From Sulfitobacter sp. DFL-14 (GTDB lineage Bacteria > Pseudomonadota > Alphaproteobacteria > Rhodobacterales > Rhodobacteraceae), in the NCBI RefSeq assembly GCF_003335585.1, contig NZ_QBFD01000024.1:151101-215100 (forward strand): a DNA stretch of 64,000 nt, read 5' to 3'. Below are positions 52,587 through 61,089 of the stretch, piece by piece (the stretch's first letter is position 1; the number at the start of each line of letters is the position of its first letter). The notes beneath the pieces are model-generated. The model saw only the letters and a list, made by a program, of their open reading frames with translations. It was not told where the DNA came from and searched no databases. A program made the translations under genes and the position numbers.

Positions 52587-53120
52587 ATGGCACAAATCAC
52601 CATTCCCGCGCACGAATATGGCATTGTGCGTGTCTTCAGTCTTTCGATGTCTGATGATCAGGCGAAATCGCTGCGCAACAGCCGTCAGGCGCAAAAGGAT
52701 GCGCTTGGGCTGCAGCAGCTTGATCCGCGCGGAATCGACGTCTTTCAGATTTCCGACCTGGCCGAGATCGGATTACATGGCTATCTGCGCGAAGGGGTCG
52801 ATGCCGATGAGGCCGAATTGACCCGCGACCGCGCCAAGCTGCGTGCGCTCGAAGGATGGGTCATGCTGGTCTATTCCAGCGCTTTTGAAGGGCGCGAGGT
52901 GACATTCACGCCGACACCGGAACTGACACTGATCGGCACCTATGGCCAGTCAAAGCGCGACTGGAGCCAGATCGAAATCGATTCGGATGCGGCAAAACCA
53001 TATTCCGGCACACCGACCCTGACGCCCCCGCAACCGGTGCGCGGTGGCGCTGGCGGGGCGATGGTGATCATCGGGCTGCTGGTTCTGGTGGCCCTTGTCT
53101 GCCTGTGGATGCTTTCCTAA
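52587..53120 (+). CDS. Uncharacterised protein with C-terminal membrane anchor
   Basis: A 177-residue protein lying between pyrB and the pyrC-like gene. The cytoplasmic part, MAQITIPAHEYGIVRVFSLS onward, is mixed alpha/beta with LGLQQLDPRGIDVFQISDL and MLVYSSAFEGREVTF. The C-terminus is one hydrophobic helix (GAMVIIGLLVLVALVCLWML), so it is tail-anchored. I do not recognise the family. An in-frame ATG at 52524 gives a longer form; the ribosome site is weak for both. Confidence 0.7.
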   Translation: MAQITIPAHEYGIVRVFSLSMSDDQAKSLRNSRQAQKDALGLQQLDPRGIDVFQISDLAEIGLHGYLREGVDADEAELTRDRAKLRALEGWVMLVYSSAFEGREVTFTPTPELTLIGTYGQSKRDWSQIEIDSDAAKPYSGTPTLTPPQPVRGGAGGAMVIIGLLVLVALVCLWMLS

Positions 53121-53147
53121 ACCCGGCCCATGCGGTAGGTAACTTTC

Positions 53148-53252
53148 ATGAAAGAACCTGAACCCGACCCCAAGATGTCCGGACGCATCGCGATGATCGC
53201 CCTGCTGGTGGCATTTGGCGTGGCCGCGATGATGGTCTGGATGGCCGGATGA
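53148..53252 (+). CDS. 34-residue single-helix membrane microprotein
   Basis: The frame begins MKEPEPDPKMSGRIAMIALL and continues as a single hydrophobic helix ending MMVWMAG. Its stop overlaps the next start (ATGA at 53249-53252), which supports translation. An acidic, proline-rich tail of nine residues precedes the helix. No family is recognised. It may act with the neighbouring anchored proteins. Confidence 0.55.
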   Translation: MKEPEPDPKMSGRIAMIALLVAFGVAAMMVWMAG

Positions 53253-53680
53253 CGTCGCGGCTGAGCTGGGCGCCGCAACGGGCGGTGTTTCTGCGCCGGG
53301 CGGCGGTCACCGCGCTGTTTACCTTCCTGGCGCTGCTGGCGGTCGGGTTTCTTTTGTCCTTTTACACCGATCTGCCGTTCCTTTGGGTGATCCCGACGGC
53401 CCTTTTGCTGACAGCAGGATTTCTGTTCGACGACGCCCTGCGCTGGCGCGCCTCCAAATACGACCGCTGGCATCTTGAGGGCGGGCATCTGATCCACGAA
53501 GACGGCGATGGCACCGCGCAGCTGCCGCTGAGCGAGATCGACCGGGTCTTTACCCGCTTCGGGGGCCGTGTGGTTGTGGAATTATCCTCGGGCCAGCGCA
53601 TCGCGATCGGATATCTGCCCTATCCGGCAAAAACCGCCGAGACCATCGAGGCCGCGCGCCGGGGCCCCCTCGCGGATTGA
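53249..53680 (+). CDS. Uncharacterised membrane protein
   Basis: A 143-residue protein with two N-terminal helices (AAVTALFTFLALLAVGFLLS and PFLWVIPTALLLTAGFLF, ~18-60) and a soluble C-terminal domain (YDRWHLEGGHLIHEDGDGTA, FTRFGGRVVVELSSGQRIAI) with the look of a small beta-rich, PH-like fold. Its start overlaps the 34-residue frame. The function is unknown; the position in the pyr cluster may be incidental. Confidence 0.72.
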   Translation: MTSRLSWAPQRAVFLRRAAVTALFTFLALLAVGFLLSFYTDLPFLWVIPTALLLTAGFLFDDALRWRASKYDRWHLEGGHLIHEDGDGTAQLPLSEIDRVFTRFGGRVVVELSSGQRIAIGYLPYPAKTAETIEAARRGPLAD

Positions 53681-53746
53681 ACTTGCCCCTTGGTTCAGCC
53701 CGCGTTTTAGGGCAAGACACGCCGGACCCAAACACGAAGGCCCGCC

Positions 53747-55024
53747 ATGACGTTGCACTTCATCAACGCGCAGCTGATCGACCCCGAAGCGGGGACACTC
53801 ACCAAAGGGGCGCTGACCGTCCGCAATGGCCGGATCGAACGGATCGCCGCCAATGATGAACCACCCGGCGACGCGCAGATCATTGATTGCCGGGGCAAAT
53901 ACCTCGCCCCCGGCATTGTGGACCTTGGCGTAAAGGTCTGCGAACCCGGTGAACGCCACAAGGAAAGCTATCGCTCTGCCGGGCTGGCGGCGGCCGCAGG
54001 CGGCGTGACCACGATGATCACCCGCCCCGATACGACCCCGGCCATAGACAGCCCCGAAGTGCTGGAGTTCGTCACCCGGCGCGCCAATGAGGCGGCACCG
54101 GTCAACGTGATCCCGATGGCGGCCCTGACCAAGGGGCGCGCGGGCCAGGAGATGACCGAGATCGGTTTCCTGATGGACGCGGGTGCTGCGGCCTTTACCG
54201 ATTGCGACCATGTGGTCACGGATACCAAGGTGTTTTCGCGCGCCCTGACCTATGCCCGCAGCCTTGGCGCGCTGGTCATCGCCCATCCGCAGGAACCGAT
54301 CCTGAGTGCCGGGGCCGCCGCGACCAGCGGAAAGTTCGCCTCCCTGCGCGGCCTGCCCGCCGTGTCGCCGATGGCCGAACGCATGGGGCTGGACCGCGAC
54401 ATTGCGCTGATCGAAATGACCGGGGCGAAATACCACGCCGACCAGATCACCACCGCCCGCGCCCTGCCCGCCCTGGAACGGGCCAAACGCAACGGGCTGG
54501 ACATTACCGCCGGGGTGGGTGTGCATCACCTGACGCTCAACGCGCTCGACGTGGCGGACTATCGCACCTTCTTCAAGCTCAAGCCGCCGCTGCGGGACGA
54601 GGATGACAGGCTGGCGGTTGCCCAAGCTGTCGCCTCAGGCCTGATCGACATCATCTGCTCCATGCACACGCCGCAAGACGAGGAATCCAAGCGCCTGCCC
54701 TTCGAGGAAGCCGCCTCCGGTGCCGTCGGGCTGGAAACCCTGCTGCCCGCCGCGCTGCGGCTGGTCCATGCAGAGGTGATGGATCTGCCGACGCTCTGGC
54801 GCGCGCTGTCGCTGAACCCCGCGAAACGGCTGAACCTGCCCGGCGGACGGCTGAGCGCGGGGGCGCCTGCCGATCTGGTACTGTTTGACGCCGACGCACC
54901 GTTCAAGCTGGACCGTGCCACATTGCGTTCCAAATCGCGCAACACCCCGTTTGACGGAATGCGGATGCAGGGTAAGGTCCTGAAAACCTATGTTGCAGGC
55001 AATTGCGTATTCGAGGCCCCCTGA
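53747..55024 (+). CDS. pyrX: Dihydroorotase homologue lacking metal ligands (PyrC'-like)
   Basis: A 425-residue amidohydrolase-fold protein close to dihydroorotase. The usual metal-binding HxH after PGxxDxH is replaced: PGIVDLGVKVCEPG gives G61 and K63. The catalytic Asp of the TDHAPH block is Met in IICSMHTPQ (~300-308). Other landmarks are kept (RPDTTPAID, GVGVHHLTLNALD, NPAKRLNLPGGRL). It is therefore predicted to lack dihydroorotase activity. In Pseudomonas such a PyrC' is a structural partner of PyrB, which is nearby here. An active pyrC should exist elsewhere in the genome. Confidence 0.85.
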   Translation: MTLHFINAQLIDPEAGTLTKGALTVRNGRIERIAANDEPPGDAQIIDCRGKYLAPGIVDLGVKVCEPGERHKESYRSAGLAAAAGGVTTMITRPDTTPAIDSPEVLEFVTRRANEAAPVNVIPMAALTKGRAGQEMTEIGFLMDAGAAAFTDCDHVVTDTKVFSRALTYARSLGALVIAHPQEPILSAGAAATSGKFASLRGLPAVSPMAERMGLDRDIALIEMTGAKYHADQITTARALPALERAKRNGLDITAGVGVHHLTLNALDVADYRTFFKLKPPLRDEDDRLAVAQAVASGLIDIICSMHTPQDEESKRLPFEEAASGAVGLETLLPAALRLVHAEVMDLPTLWRALSLNPAKRLNLPGGRLSAGAPADLVLFDADAPFKLDRATLRSKSRNTPFDGMRMQGKVLKTYVAGNCVFEAP

Positions 55025-55632
55025 TGCCCCTGATTGAAAATTCCGCCGCCGTTCTGATCCTTTGGGGTCTCATTGGCTATCTTCTGGGCTCGATCCCCTT
55101 TGGCCTGCTGCTGACCCGCGCGATGGGGCTGGGCAACCTGCGCGACATCGGCTCCGGCAACATCGGTGCCACCAACGTCCTGCGCACCGGCAACAAGAAG
55201 GCCGCCGCGCTGACCCTGGTGCTGGACGGGGCCAAAGGCGCGGGGGCGGTCCTGCTGGCCCGTGCGATGGCGGGAGAGGATGCGGCACAGCTGGCCGGGC
55301 TGATGGCGATGCTGGGCCATTGCTATCCCGTCTGGCTGCGCTTCAACGGCGGCAAGGGTGTCGCAACCTTCCTTGGAATCGTGCTGGCGCTGGCATGGCC
55401 GGTTGGTATCGGCTGCTGCATTGCCTGGCTGATCGGGGCGCTGACCAGCCGCATATCCTCGATGGGGGCGCTGGCCGCCGCTTCCGCCTCGACCTTTCTG
55501 ATGGTGATTCTCGGCGCGGGCAACGCTCTGGTTCTGGGCGTGGTCCTGACCCTGCTGATCTTTTGGCGTCACCGGGCCAACATCAAACGCATCCGTGCCG
55601 GCACGGAGCCGAAAATCGGCAAGACAGCGTAA
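55024..55632 (+). CDS. plsY: Glycerol-3-phosphate acyltransferase PlsY
   Basis: A 202-residue membrane enzyme transferring an acyl group from acyl-phosphate to glycerol-3-phosphate, the first step of phospholipid synthesis. Motifs are GSIPFGLLLTRAMG, RDIGSGNIGATNVLRTGNKK (~40-60), GHCYPVWLRFNGGKGVAT, and LIFWRHRANIKRIRAGTE. It has five or six helices. The start overlaps the previous stop by one base (TGATG). Confidence 0.94.
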   Translation: MPLIENSAAVLILWGLIGYLLGSIPFGLLLTRAMGLGNLRDIGSGNIGATNVLRTGNKKAAALTLVLDGAKGAGAVLLARAMAGEDAAQLAGLMAMLGHCYPVWLRFNGGKGVATFLGIVLALAWPVGIGCCIAWLIGALTSRISSMGALAAASASTFLMVILGAGNALVLGVVLTLLIFWRHRANIKRIRAGTEPKIGKTA

Positions 55633-55849
55633 CACCGCTGCCCCATGAGTCGGGCCTGAAGCCCAAAACATTTCCGGCCGGGCACCGCCAGCAGGGCGAT
55701 TTCGGGTTTGCACCAAAGATCACAAAACACTGAATTTATTGAGTTTACTTCAATATCCTGCGTGCTTTCACGACAGGTGATCTGACCCTGTGACATCGCG
55801 CCACAGCGCCGTCGGACAAATCCTCTTGCCATTCCCGTAATTCCTGATA

Positions 55850-55867
55850 TTTCTGTCATTACAGAAA
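55850..55867. promoter_or_regulatory. Operator-like dyad TTTCTGT-N4-ACAGAAA before the MarR-like regulator
   Basis: TTTCTGT (55850-55856) and ACAGAAA (55861-55867) form a perfect 7-base dyad 15 bases before the regulator start. A near-identical site lies over the start of the next gene. It is probably the regulator's own operator. Confidence 0.55.
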
Positions 55868-55881
55868 TTAACCTATGGAAC

Positions 55882-56424
55882 ATGAAGATGCACCTCACAC
55901 CGGCCATGCAGAACTTTATCCTCCACTGGGGGGACATGGGGGCAAAATGGGGCACCAACCGCTCCGTGGCGCAGATCCATGCGCTGCTGCATATCGCGCC
56001 GGACGCCCTCAGCGCGGATGAAATCTGCGAGCTGCTGAACCTCGCCCGGTCAAATGTGTCGAACGGGCTGAAAGAGCTGCAATCGCTCGGCCTGGTCAAA
56101 TCGCAACGCAAGCTGGGGGATCGGCGCGATCACTTCACCTCGATCCGCGACATGTTCGATCTGGTCAACCAGGTGATCGAAAGCAGGCGGGAACGTGAAT
56201 ATGCCCCGACCCTCGCCGCCCTGCGCGAGGTTCAGGCCGAGGCCGAACAGGACGCAACACCGCCCGCCGTGAAAGCGCGCATCAACGAGACGCTGACCAC
56301 CATGCAGATGTTCGACGACTGGTATCGTGACGTGTCACGCCTGCCTCGGTCGGTGCAATTGTCGGTGATCAAACTGGGGGGCCGCATCGCGCGCTTCCTG
56401 CCAAAGTCCAAGGACAGGGGCTGA
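55882..56424 (+). CDS. MarR/GbsR-type transcriptional regulator
   Basis: A 180-residue winged-helix protein. The domain covers HALLHIAPDALSADEICELL, NLARSNVSNGLKELQSLGLV (recognition helix) and KSQRKLGDRRDHFTSI; the GDRRDHF wing is typical of the GbsR-like branch of MarR. A helical C-terminal region follows and probably dimerises. Its target is likely the membrane-protein pair just downstream, given matching dyads. The signal is unknown; GbsR itself senses choline. Confidence 0.85.
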   Translation: MKMHLTPAMQNFILHWGDMGAKWGTNRSVAQIHALLHIAPDALSADEICELLNLARSNVSNGLKELQSLGLVKSQRKLGDRRDHFTSIRDMFDLVNQVIESRREREYAPTLAALREVQAEAEQDATPPAVKARINETLTTMQMFDDWYRDVSRLPRSVQLSVIKLGGRIARFLPKSKDRG

Positions 56425-56450
56425 CAAGCTGCCTTCCATTTGCCCAAGGA

Positions 56451-56468
56451 TTTCTCTCATGACAGAAA
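56451..56468. promoter_or_regulatory. Second dyad TTTCTCT-N4-ACAGAAA over the start of the next gene
   Basis: TTTCTCT (56451-56457) and ACAGAAA (56462-56468) repeat the upstream site with one changed base and the same spacing. The ATG at 56459 sits in the spacer, so a bound repressor would block the gene at its start. Confidence 0.5.
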
Positions 56469-56899
56469 TGACTGGAAACTTCACCTCCGTCCGCACCGCC
56501 GGTCCGCGCCATATCATTGATCCCGTGGCGTTCATTCTTGCCCTCATCGGCGGCCCGGTACTGGTAACCGCAATCAGCTTCTGGCTGGTGGTCCCGGTCT
56601 TCGCGCTGATCATCGGCGGGCCGCTTTACCTTGCGGTCGGGACCCCGGTTTTGCTGTGGCGTCTGCAAAGAGAGGTCCACGACATCTTTGAGCTGGCCGT
56701 TCTCGCGATGAAAGCGGTGGGGATCCTGACACTGGGCGCAACGGTCTATCTGTGCCTTACGTCCCAGGAGGGGCAAATCCCTTCCCTGCTGATAATGGCC
56801 CTATTCGCCCTGGTCTTTGCCGCCCTCTGGACCGCCACATTCGGCTGGCTCTATCACAGGCTCTGCCGCGATTTCTTCACCCATCCCATTCCCAACTAA
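56459..56899 (+). CDS. Small membrane protein downstream of the MarR-like regulator
   Basis: A 146-residue protein with about four helices (FILALIGGPVLVTAISFWLV, FALIIGGPLYLAVGTPVLL, AVLAMKAVGILTLGATVYL, LLIMALFALVFAALWTATFG). AAGGA stands before the ATG. The function is unknown and no family is recognised. It is 34 bases after the regulator gene and its start lies within an operator-like dyad, so it is probably under that regulator's control. Confidence 0.75.
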   Translation: MTEMTGNFTSVRTAGPRHIIDPVAFILALIGGPVLVTAISFWLVVPVFALIIGGPLYLAVGTPVLLWRLQREVHDIFELAVLAMKAVGILTLGATVYLCLTSQEGQIPSLLIMALFALVFAALWTATFGWLYHRLCRDFFTHPIPN

Positions 56900-56917
56900 C
56901 CTCGATAGGAGAGACAA

Positions 56918-57274
56918 ATGATCCTGCTTGCCCTTATCTACATCCTTCTGGCCTTCGGCGCGCTTGCCGCCCTGTGCATCATGATCCTGCGCATCGGCGC
57001 GATGATCGGCACCTGCCCGCAGACCGGTGCCGCAGCCCGCGCAGCGGCAGTCACCATCGCCACCGGCTTTGCCGCCATCGGCGCGGGCGGTGTGATCCTG
57101 ATCGGCGCACTGCTGCCGCTTGCCGTTAGCGGCCCGGTGATCAGCTTCCTGCTGGCACTGGGCCTGGCAAGCCTCTGCCTTGGCCTTGGCTTCACCCATG
57201 CCGTCGGCACCCTGCGCGCCGTGCTGGCCGACCCTGCCCGGGACAATCCCCGGCAACAGCCAGAACCCGCCTGA
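56918..57274 (+). CDS. Small hydrophobic membrane protein
   Basis: A 118-residue protein of three or four helices starting MILLALIYILLAFGALAALC, with a strong ribosome site (AGGAGA). The tail is short, proline-rich and polar. It follows the previous membrane-protein gene by 18 bases and is probably cotranscribed, so the pair may form one complex. Function unknown. Confidence 0.75.
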   Translation: MILLALIYILLAFGALAALCIMILRIGAMIGTCPQTGAAARAAAVTIATGFAAIGAGGVILIGALLPLAVSGPVISFLLALGLASLCLGLGFTHAVGTLRAVLADPARDNPRQQPEPA

Positions 57275-57430
57275 CAGCAAGACCACATGAACCAGGGGAC
57301 CGGCGTGCAACCGCGCCGGTCCCGCACCTTGAGAATAGACGGCGCCCCCGATTAGATCACACCACCGCCAAAATCCTGCCCCGATCGCCCGGCAGTTTCG
57401 GTCCCTGAACAACATTCATCGGATTGCACC

Positions 57431-58327
57431 GTGCGAGCATTTTTCCAGTACTTCGAGAATTTCTTTTTCCGCGCATTCAATTTCTCGGGCCGTGCCTCAC
57501 CACTCGAATACTGGTGCGTGATGCCGCTGATCTGGATTGTGATCCTTGCGCTGCTGCCGGGGGACGCCGCCGAATTCTGGTCCAGCCTGCTGGCGCGGCA
57601 GGTTCCGCCGCTGAACCCGCTTTACTACGATTCCATCCTGGTCTTCGTGCTGACCATCATCCCGCGCCTCTCCCTGACCGTGCGCCGCCTGCATGACAGC
57701 AGCAAAAGCGGCAAATGGGCCAAGCTGCCCTTCATCGCCATTTTCTCCGGCATCACATTGGCATTGGGCATCGGCTCTGCCTTGCTGACATCCAGCGTCG
57801 CCGGAAATGAAGCCGTGCTTGGCCTGGCCGTATTGGGTGCCCTCATCATGGGATCGGCAGAAAGCGCCTGGGACGGTATTTTTGCCGCCGCAATTGCCGC
57901 AAATAGCCTGGGATGGGATGTGATCTGGGCAACGCTCAGTGACATGACAGGCGGCATGCCGAAACCACAGCTTGCACAGGGTGTCGGAGATCTGGCCCAG
58001 TCGGTGAAATCGGACCCCGGCATTGGCATTCCGGCGATTCTGGTCATGACGCTGATGGTCTGCACACCCGTCGTCTCGGCCCTGCTGCACCTGATGTTCA
58101 TGCTGGCCCCGACCAAATACGAAGAGGACGGCCTTGGCGGCATGCTGGACCCCGCGCCGATGCGCAAGACGGGTGGATCCTCTGCCCCCGGGATCAAACG
58201 GCGTGATCCGTTGCAAAGCTATGCCTGCCTGTTCGAACGCAGCCCCGAGCAGGAAGCCGCTCTGAAGGTCAAGCAGAAGCAGGAGTTGAAAGACCTCTAC
58301 CGCACCCGCGTGCTGGGCCAGGGCTAA
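57431..58327 (+). CDS. DUF805 family membrane protein
   Basis: A 298-residue membrane protein from a GTG start. The DUF805 signature is present: FNFSGRASPLEYWCVMPLIW near the N-terminus and LTVRRLHDSSKSGKWAKL at ~80-97. At least five helices follow, and the last ~70 residues are a charged cytoplasmic tail (APMRKTGGSSAPG, KVKQKQELKDLYRTRVLG). DUF805 proteins are usually ~120 residues, so this is a long form with an extra insertion. Function unknown. Confidence 0.8.
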   Translation: MRAFFQYFENFFFRAFNFSGRASPLEYWCVMPLIWIVILALLPGDAAEFWSSLLARQVPPLNPLYYDSILVFVLTIIPRLSLTVRRLHDSSKSGKWAKLPFIAIFSGITLALGIGSALLTSSVAGNEAVLGLAVLGALIMGSAESAWDGIFAAAIAANSLGWDVIWATLSDMTGGMPKPQLAQGVGDLAQSVKSDPGIGIPAILVMTLMVCTPVVSALLHLMFMLAPTKYEEDGLGGMLDPAPMRKTGGSSAPGIKRRDPLQSYACLFERSPEQEAALKVKQKQELKDLYRTRVLGQG

Positions 58328-58347
58328 GGCGCGCCGCCGGGAAGGGC

Positions 58348-59718
58348 TCAGTAGCTGAATTCGTCGTAGATCCGGCTCAGGTCACCGCCCCAGGGGCCCT
58401 GATAGGCCTCCAGCAGTTCATCCGCAGGCACCCTGCCGGTCTCGACGCTTTCCTTCAGCGCGTTCAGGAAATGTGTTTCGTCGGGGACCAGCCCGCCTGC
58501 GCCTGCGCGTGCGCGGGCTTTCAACCCGGCTTCAGACAGGGCCAGGGCCTCGCGGGCGACCTCATGCAGGGAAATGCCCTGCACCTTGCCCTGCAACCCT
58601 TCGATGCTGGCCGACACGCGCAGCCCGTCATGCTGTGCCGGGGTCCAGTGCTTGACCAGATCCCAGGCACCGTCCAGCGCCGACTGGTCATACATCAGCC
58701 CCACCCAGAACGCGGGCAGCGCGCAGAGCCGCCGCCAGGGCCCGCCATCCGCGCCGCGCATCTCGATGAACTTCTTCATCCGCGCCTCCGGGAAAGCCGT
58801 GGTCAGATGGTCGGCCCAGTCGCTGAGCGTCGGCGTCTCGCCGGGCAGCGCGGGCAGTTTGCCCGCCATGAAATCGCGGAACGACATGCCCAGCGCGTCG
58901 ATATACGTGCCGTCGCGGTAGACAAAGTACATCGGCACATCCAGCGCATAGTCCACCCAGCGCTCAAACCCGAACCCTTCCTCAAAGACAAAGGGCAGCG
59001 TGCCGGTGCGCGAGGCATCCAGGTCGCGCCACACCCGGCTGCGCAGGCTCTTGTAGCCGTTCACCTTGCCTTCAAAGAACGGGGAATTGGCGAACAACGC
59101 GGTGGCCACGGGCTGCAAGGCAAGGGCCACGCGCATCTTCTTGACCATGTCGGCCTCCGACCCGAAGTCGAGGTTGACCTGAACCGTACAGGTCCGCCGC
59201 ATCATGATCCGCCCCATGGTGCCGACGCGGCCCATGTAGTCGTTCATCAGCTTGTAACGCCCCTTGGGCATCAGATCCATCTGCTCATGGGTCCAGTCCG
59301 GTGCCGCGCCCAGCCCGATAAACCCGACGCCGATCTCGTCGGCGACATCCTTGACCTCGCGCAGGTGGCTGTTCACCTCGTCGCAGGTCTCGTGAATGGT
59401 CTCGACGGGTGCGCCGGACAGCTCAAGTTGCCCCCCGGGTTCAAGCGAGACATTCGCGCCATCCTTTTCCAGCCCGATCAGCTTGCCGCCCTCTTCGACC
59501 GGGGTCCAGTTGTGGCGGTCGCGCAGACCCTCCAGCATGACCCGGATCGAGCGTTCGCCCTCGTAAGGCAGGGGTTTATGGGTATCCTTGCAATAGCCGA
59601 ACTTCTCATGCTCGGTGCCGATCCGCCACTGGTCCCTGGGCTTGCAGCCCTCCGCCAGGTATTCAGCCAGTTGTTGGTGACGCTCGATGGGGCCGCCGCC
59701 GGACTGTGGAATGGACAT
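58348..59718 (-). CDS. gshA: Glutamate-cysteine ligase (plant/alphaproteobacterial type)
   Basis: A 456-residue enzyme joining glutamate and cysteine, the first step of glutathione synthesis. It belongs to the class shared by alphaproteobacteria and plants: RIGTEHEKFGYCKDTHKPLP, GANVSLEPGGQLELSGAP, RRTCTVQVNLDFGSEADM, and MSFRDFMAGKLPALPGE are characteristic, as is the close KFIEMRGADGGPWRRLCALP. It lies downstream of rsmE and a small membrane protein on the same strand. Confidence 0.95.
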   Translation of the reverse strand: MSIPQSGGGPIERHQQLAEYLAEGCKPRDQWRIGTEHEKFGYCKDTHKPLPYEGERSIRVMLEGLRDRHNWTPVEEGGKLIGLEKDGANVSLEPGGQLELSGAPVETIHETCDEVNSHLREVKDVADEIGVGFIGLGAAPDWTHEQMDLMPKGRYKLMNDYMGRVGTMGRIMMRRTCTVQVNLDFGSEADMVKKMRVALALQPVATALFANSPFFEGKVNGYKSLRSRVWRDLDASRTGTLPFVFEEGFGFERWVDYALDVPMYFVYRDGTYIDALGMSFRDFMAGKLPALPGETPTLSDWADHLTTAFPEARMKKFIEMRGADGGPWRRLCALPAFWVGLMYDQSALDGAWDLVKHWTPAQHDGLRVSASIEGLQGKVQGISLHEVAREALALSEAGLKARARAGAGGLVPDETHFLNALKESVETGRVPADELLEAYQGPWGGDLSRIYDEFSY

Positions 59719-59779
59719 GGGTGAGGGCTCCGCAATGATATCTCTGAATGGTCAGGGATGGGCGATCAGAAAGGGCGTG

Positions 59780-60307
59780 TCAATGCAGCACGCGCACTGG
59801 CGGTCGCTGCACATGCCGCTGCCAGATCACCACCGATTGCACGCCGCCTGCCCGCAGCTCACCCAGCATCCTCTCGGTCCTGATCCCAGGCAGGGTTGCA
59901 AAGGCATCAAACAGCGCCTCTGACCCCGCCGCGTTCACCGGAATCAGCAAAGCGGACTGCCCGGGCTGTTCGAGCCGCCAATGCGCCGGATACATGTTGC
60001 GCTCCAGCGTCAGGCTCTGCATCTCCCGCAGGGCCACGGTGCCCCCGGTCAGCGGGCCGAAATATGTGACCTCGCCCTCATCGACCTGAACCGCCCCCGG
60101 CCCGTCCCGGCCCGCCCGGAACCGCAACCGCTGCACCCCGATCCAGGCCAGCCCGGCACCTGCCGCCATCAGCGGATAGCCCACGACCGCCAGCAGAAAG
60201 CCCGGCACCGCCACCAGCCAGAACCCGGTCAGCCCCAGCACCGCCCCCGCGATCACCTCGCGCCAGCGCCACAGACTTTCCGCCGCCTCAGGCCGGAGAA
60301 ACGTCAT
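59780..60307 (-). CDS. Uncharacterised membrane protein
   Basis: A 175-residue protein with two close helices (IAGAVLGLTGFWLVAVPGFL and VVGYPLMAAGAGLAWIGV, ~18-60) and a soluble beta-rich part (VDEGEVTYFGPLTGGTVALR, LERNMYPAHWRLEQPGQSAL). It is a conserved-looking neighbour of rsmE and gshA, probably transcribed with both. Function unknown. Confidence 0.75.
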   Translation of the reverse strand: MTFLRPEAAESLWRWREVIAGAVLGLTGFWLVAVPGFLLAVVGYPLMAAGAGLAWIGVQRLRFRAGRDGPGAVQVDEGEVTYFGPLTGGTVALREMQSLTLERNMYPAHWRLEQPGQSALLIPVNAAGSEALFDAFATLPGIRTERMLGELRAGGVQSVVIWQRHVQRPPVRVLH

Positions 60308-60355
60308 CTGGGGTCCACTTTCATTTCATTGTTCCCAAAATACACACCACAGACC

Positions 60356-61078
60356 TCAGCCCCAATCGCCCAAAGCCTGCTGCCAAAGCGTCATCGCCGC
60401 AACCGCCGCCGTATCCGCCCGCAGAATACGCGGCCCCAGACGCACCGCCACTGCCGCCTCCAGCCGCGCCAGCCGTTCCCGTTCCTTCTCCGAAAACCCG
60501 CCCTCCGGCCCGATCAGGATGGCCCAGGCCCCCCGCGCCTCTGGCAGCGCAGAGCCGCCCCCGGCGGCCAGCGCCTCGTCGCAGAACATCAGGTGGCGGG
60601 CGGTGTCCCATCCGTCCAGCAACCGGTCAAAGCGCACCGCTTCGGCCACCTCCGGCACATAGGTGCCACCGCATTGCTCTGCCGCCTCCACCGCATGGGC
60701 CTGCAGACGGTCGGTCTGCACCCGGCCCGCGTTGGTGAATTCCGTCATCACCGGCACGATCCGCGCCGCCCCCATTTCAGCGGCCTTTTCCACGATGAAA
60801 TCCGTGCGGGCCTTCTTGATCGGGGCAAAGCACAGCCAGAGGTCCGGCGGCATCTGCAAGGGCCTGCTCTGCGCGACGCAGAGCAGCTCGCCGTCACGTT
60901 TGCCAGCGCGGGCAACCTCTGCCAGCCATTCGCCGTCGCGCCCGTTGAACAGCGCTACCTGCGCGCCGACAGGCTGCCGCATCACCCCAAAGAGGTAATG
61001 CGCCTGCCCCCGGTCCAAAGGAACCGATTGCCCCGCCCCCAGGGGGTGATCTACATAAAGCCTGATCTTCGCACTCAT
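60356..61078 (-). CDS. rsmE: 16S rRNA (uracil-1498-N3)-methyltransferase RsmE
   Basis: A 240-residue SPOUT-class methyltransferase acting on U1498 of 16S rRNA. The start at 61078 gives SAKIRLYVDHPLGAGQSVPL as usual. The knot motifs LIGPEGGFSEKERERL (~188-203) and LGPRILRADTAAVAAM are diagnostic, and FAPIKKARTDFIVEKAAEMG begins the catalytic domain. A 17-codon longer in-frame start would overlap ubiA and is rejected. Confidence 0.94.
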   Translation of the reverse strand: MSAKIRLYVDHPLGAGQSVPLDRGQAHYLFGVMRQPVGAQVALFNGRDGEWLAEVARAGKRDGELLCVAQSRPLQMPPDLWLCFAPIKKARTDFIVEKAAEMGAARIVPVMTEFTNAGRVQTDRLQAHAVEAAEQCGGTYVPEVAEAVRFDRLLDGWDTARHLMFCDEALAAGGGSALPEARGAWAILIGPEGGFSEKERERLARLEAAVAVRLGPRILRADTAAVAAMTLWQQALGDWG

Positions 61079-61089
61079 GAGGTTCATAT

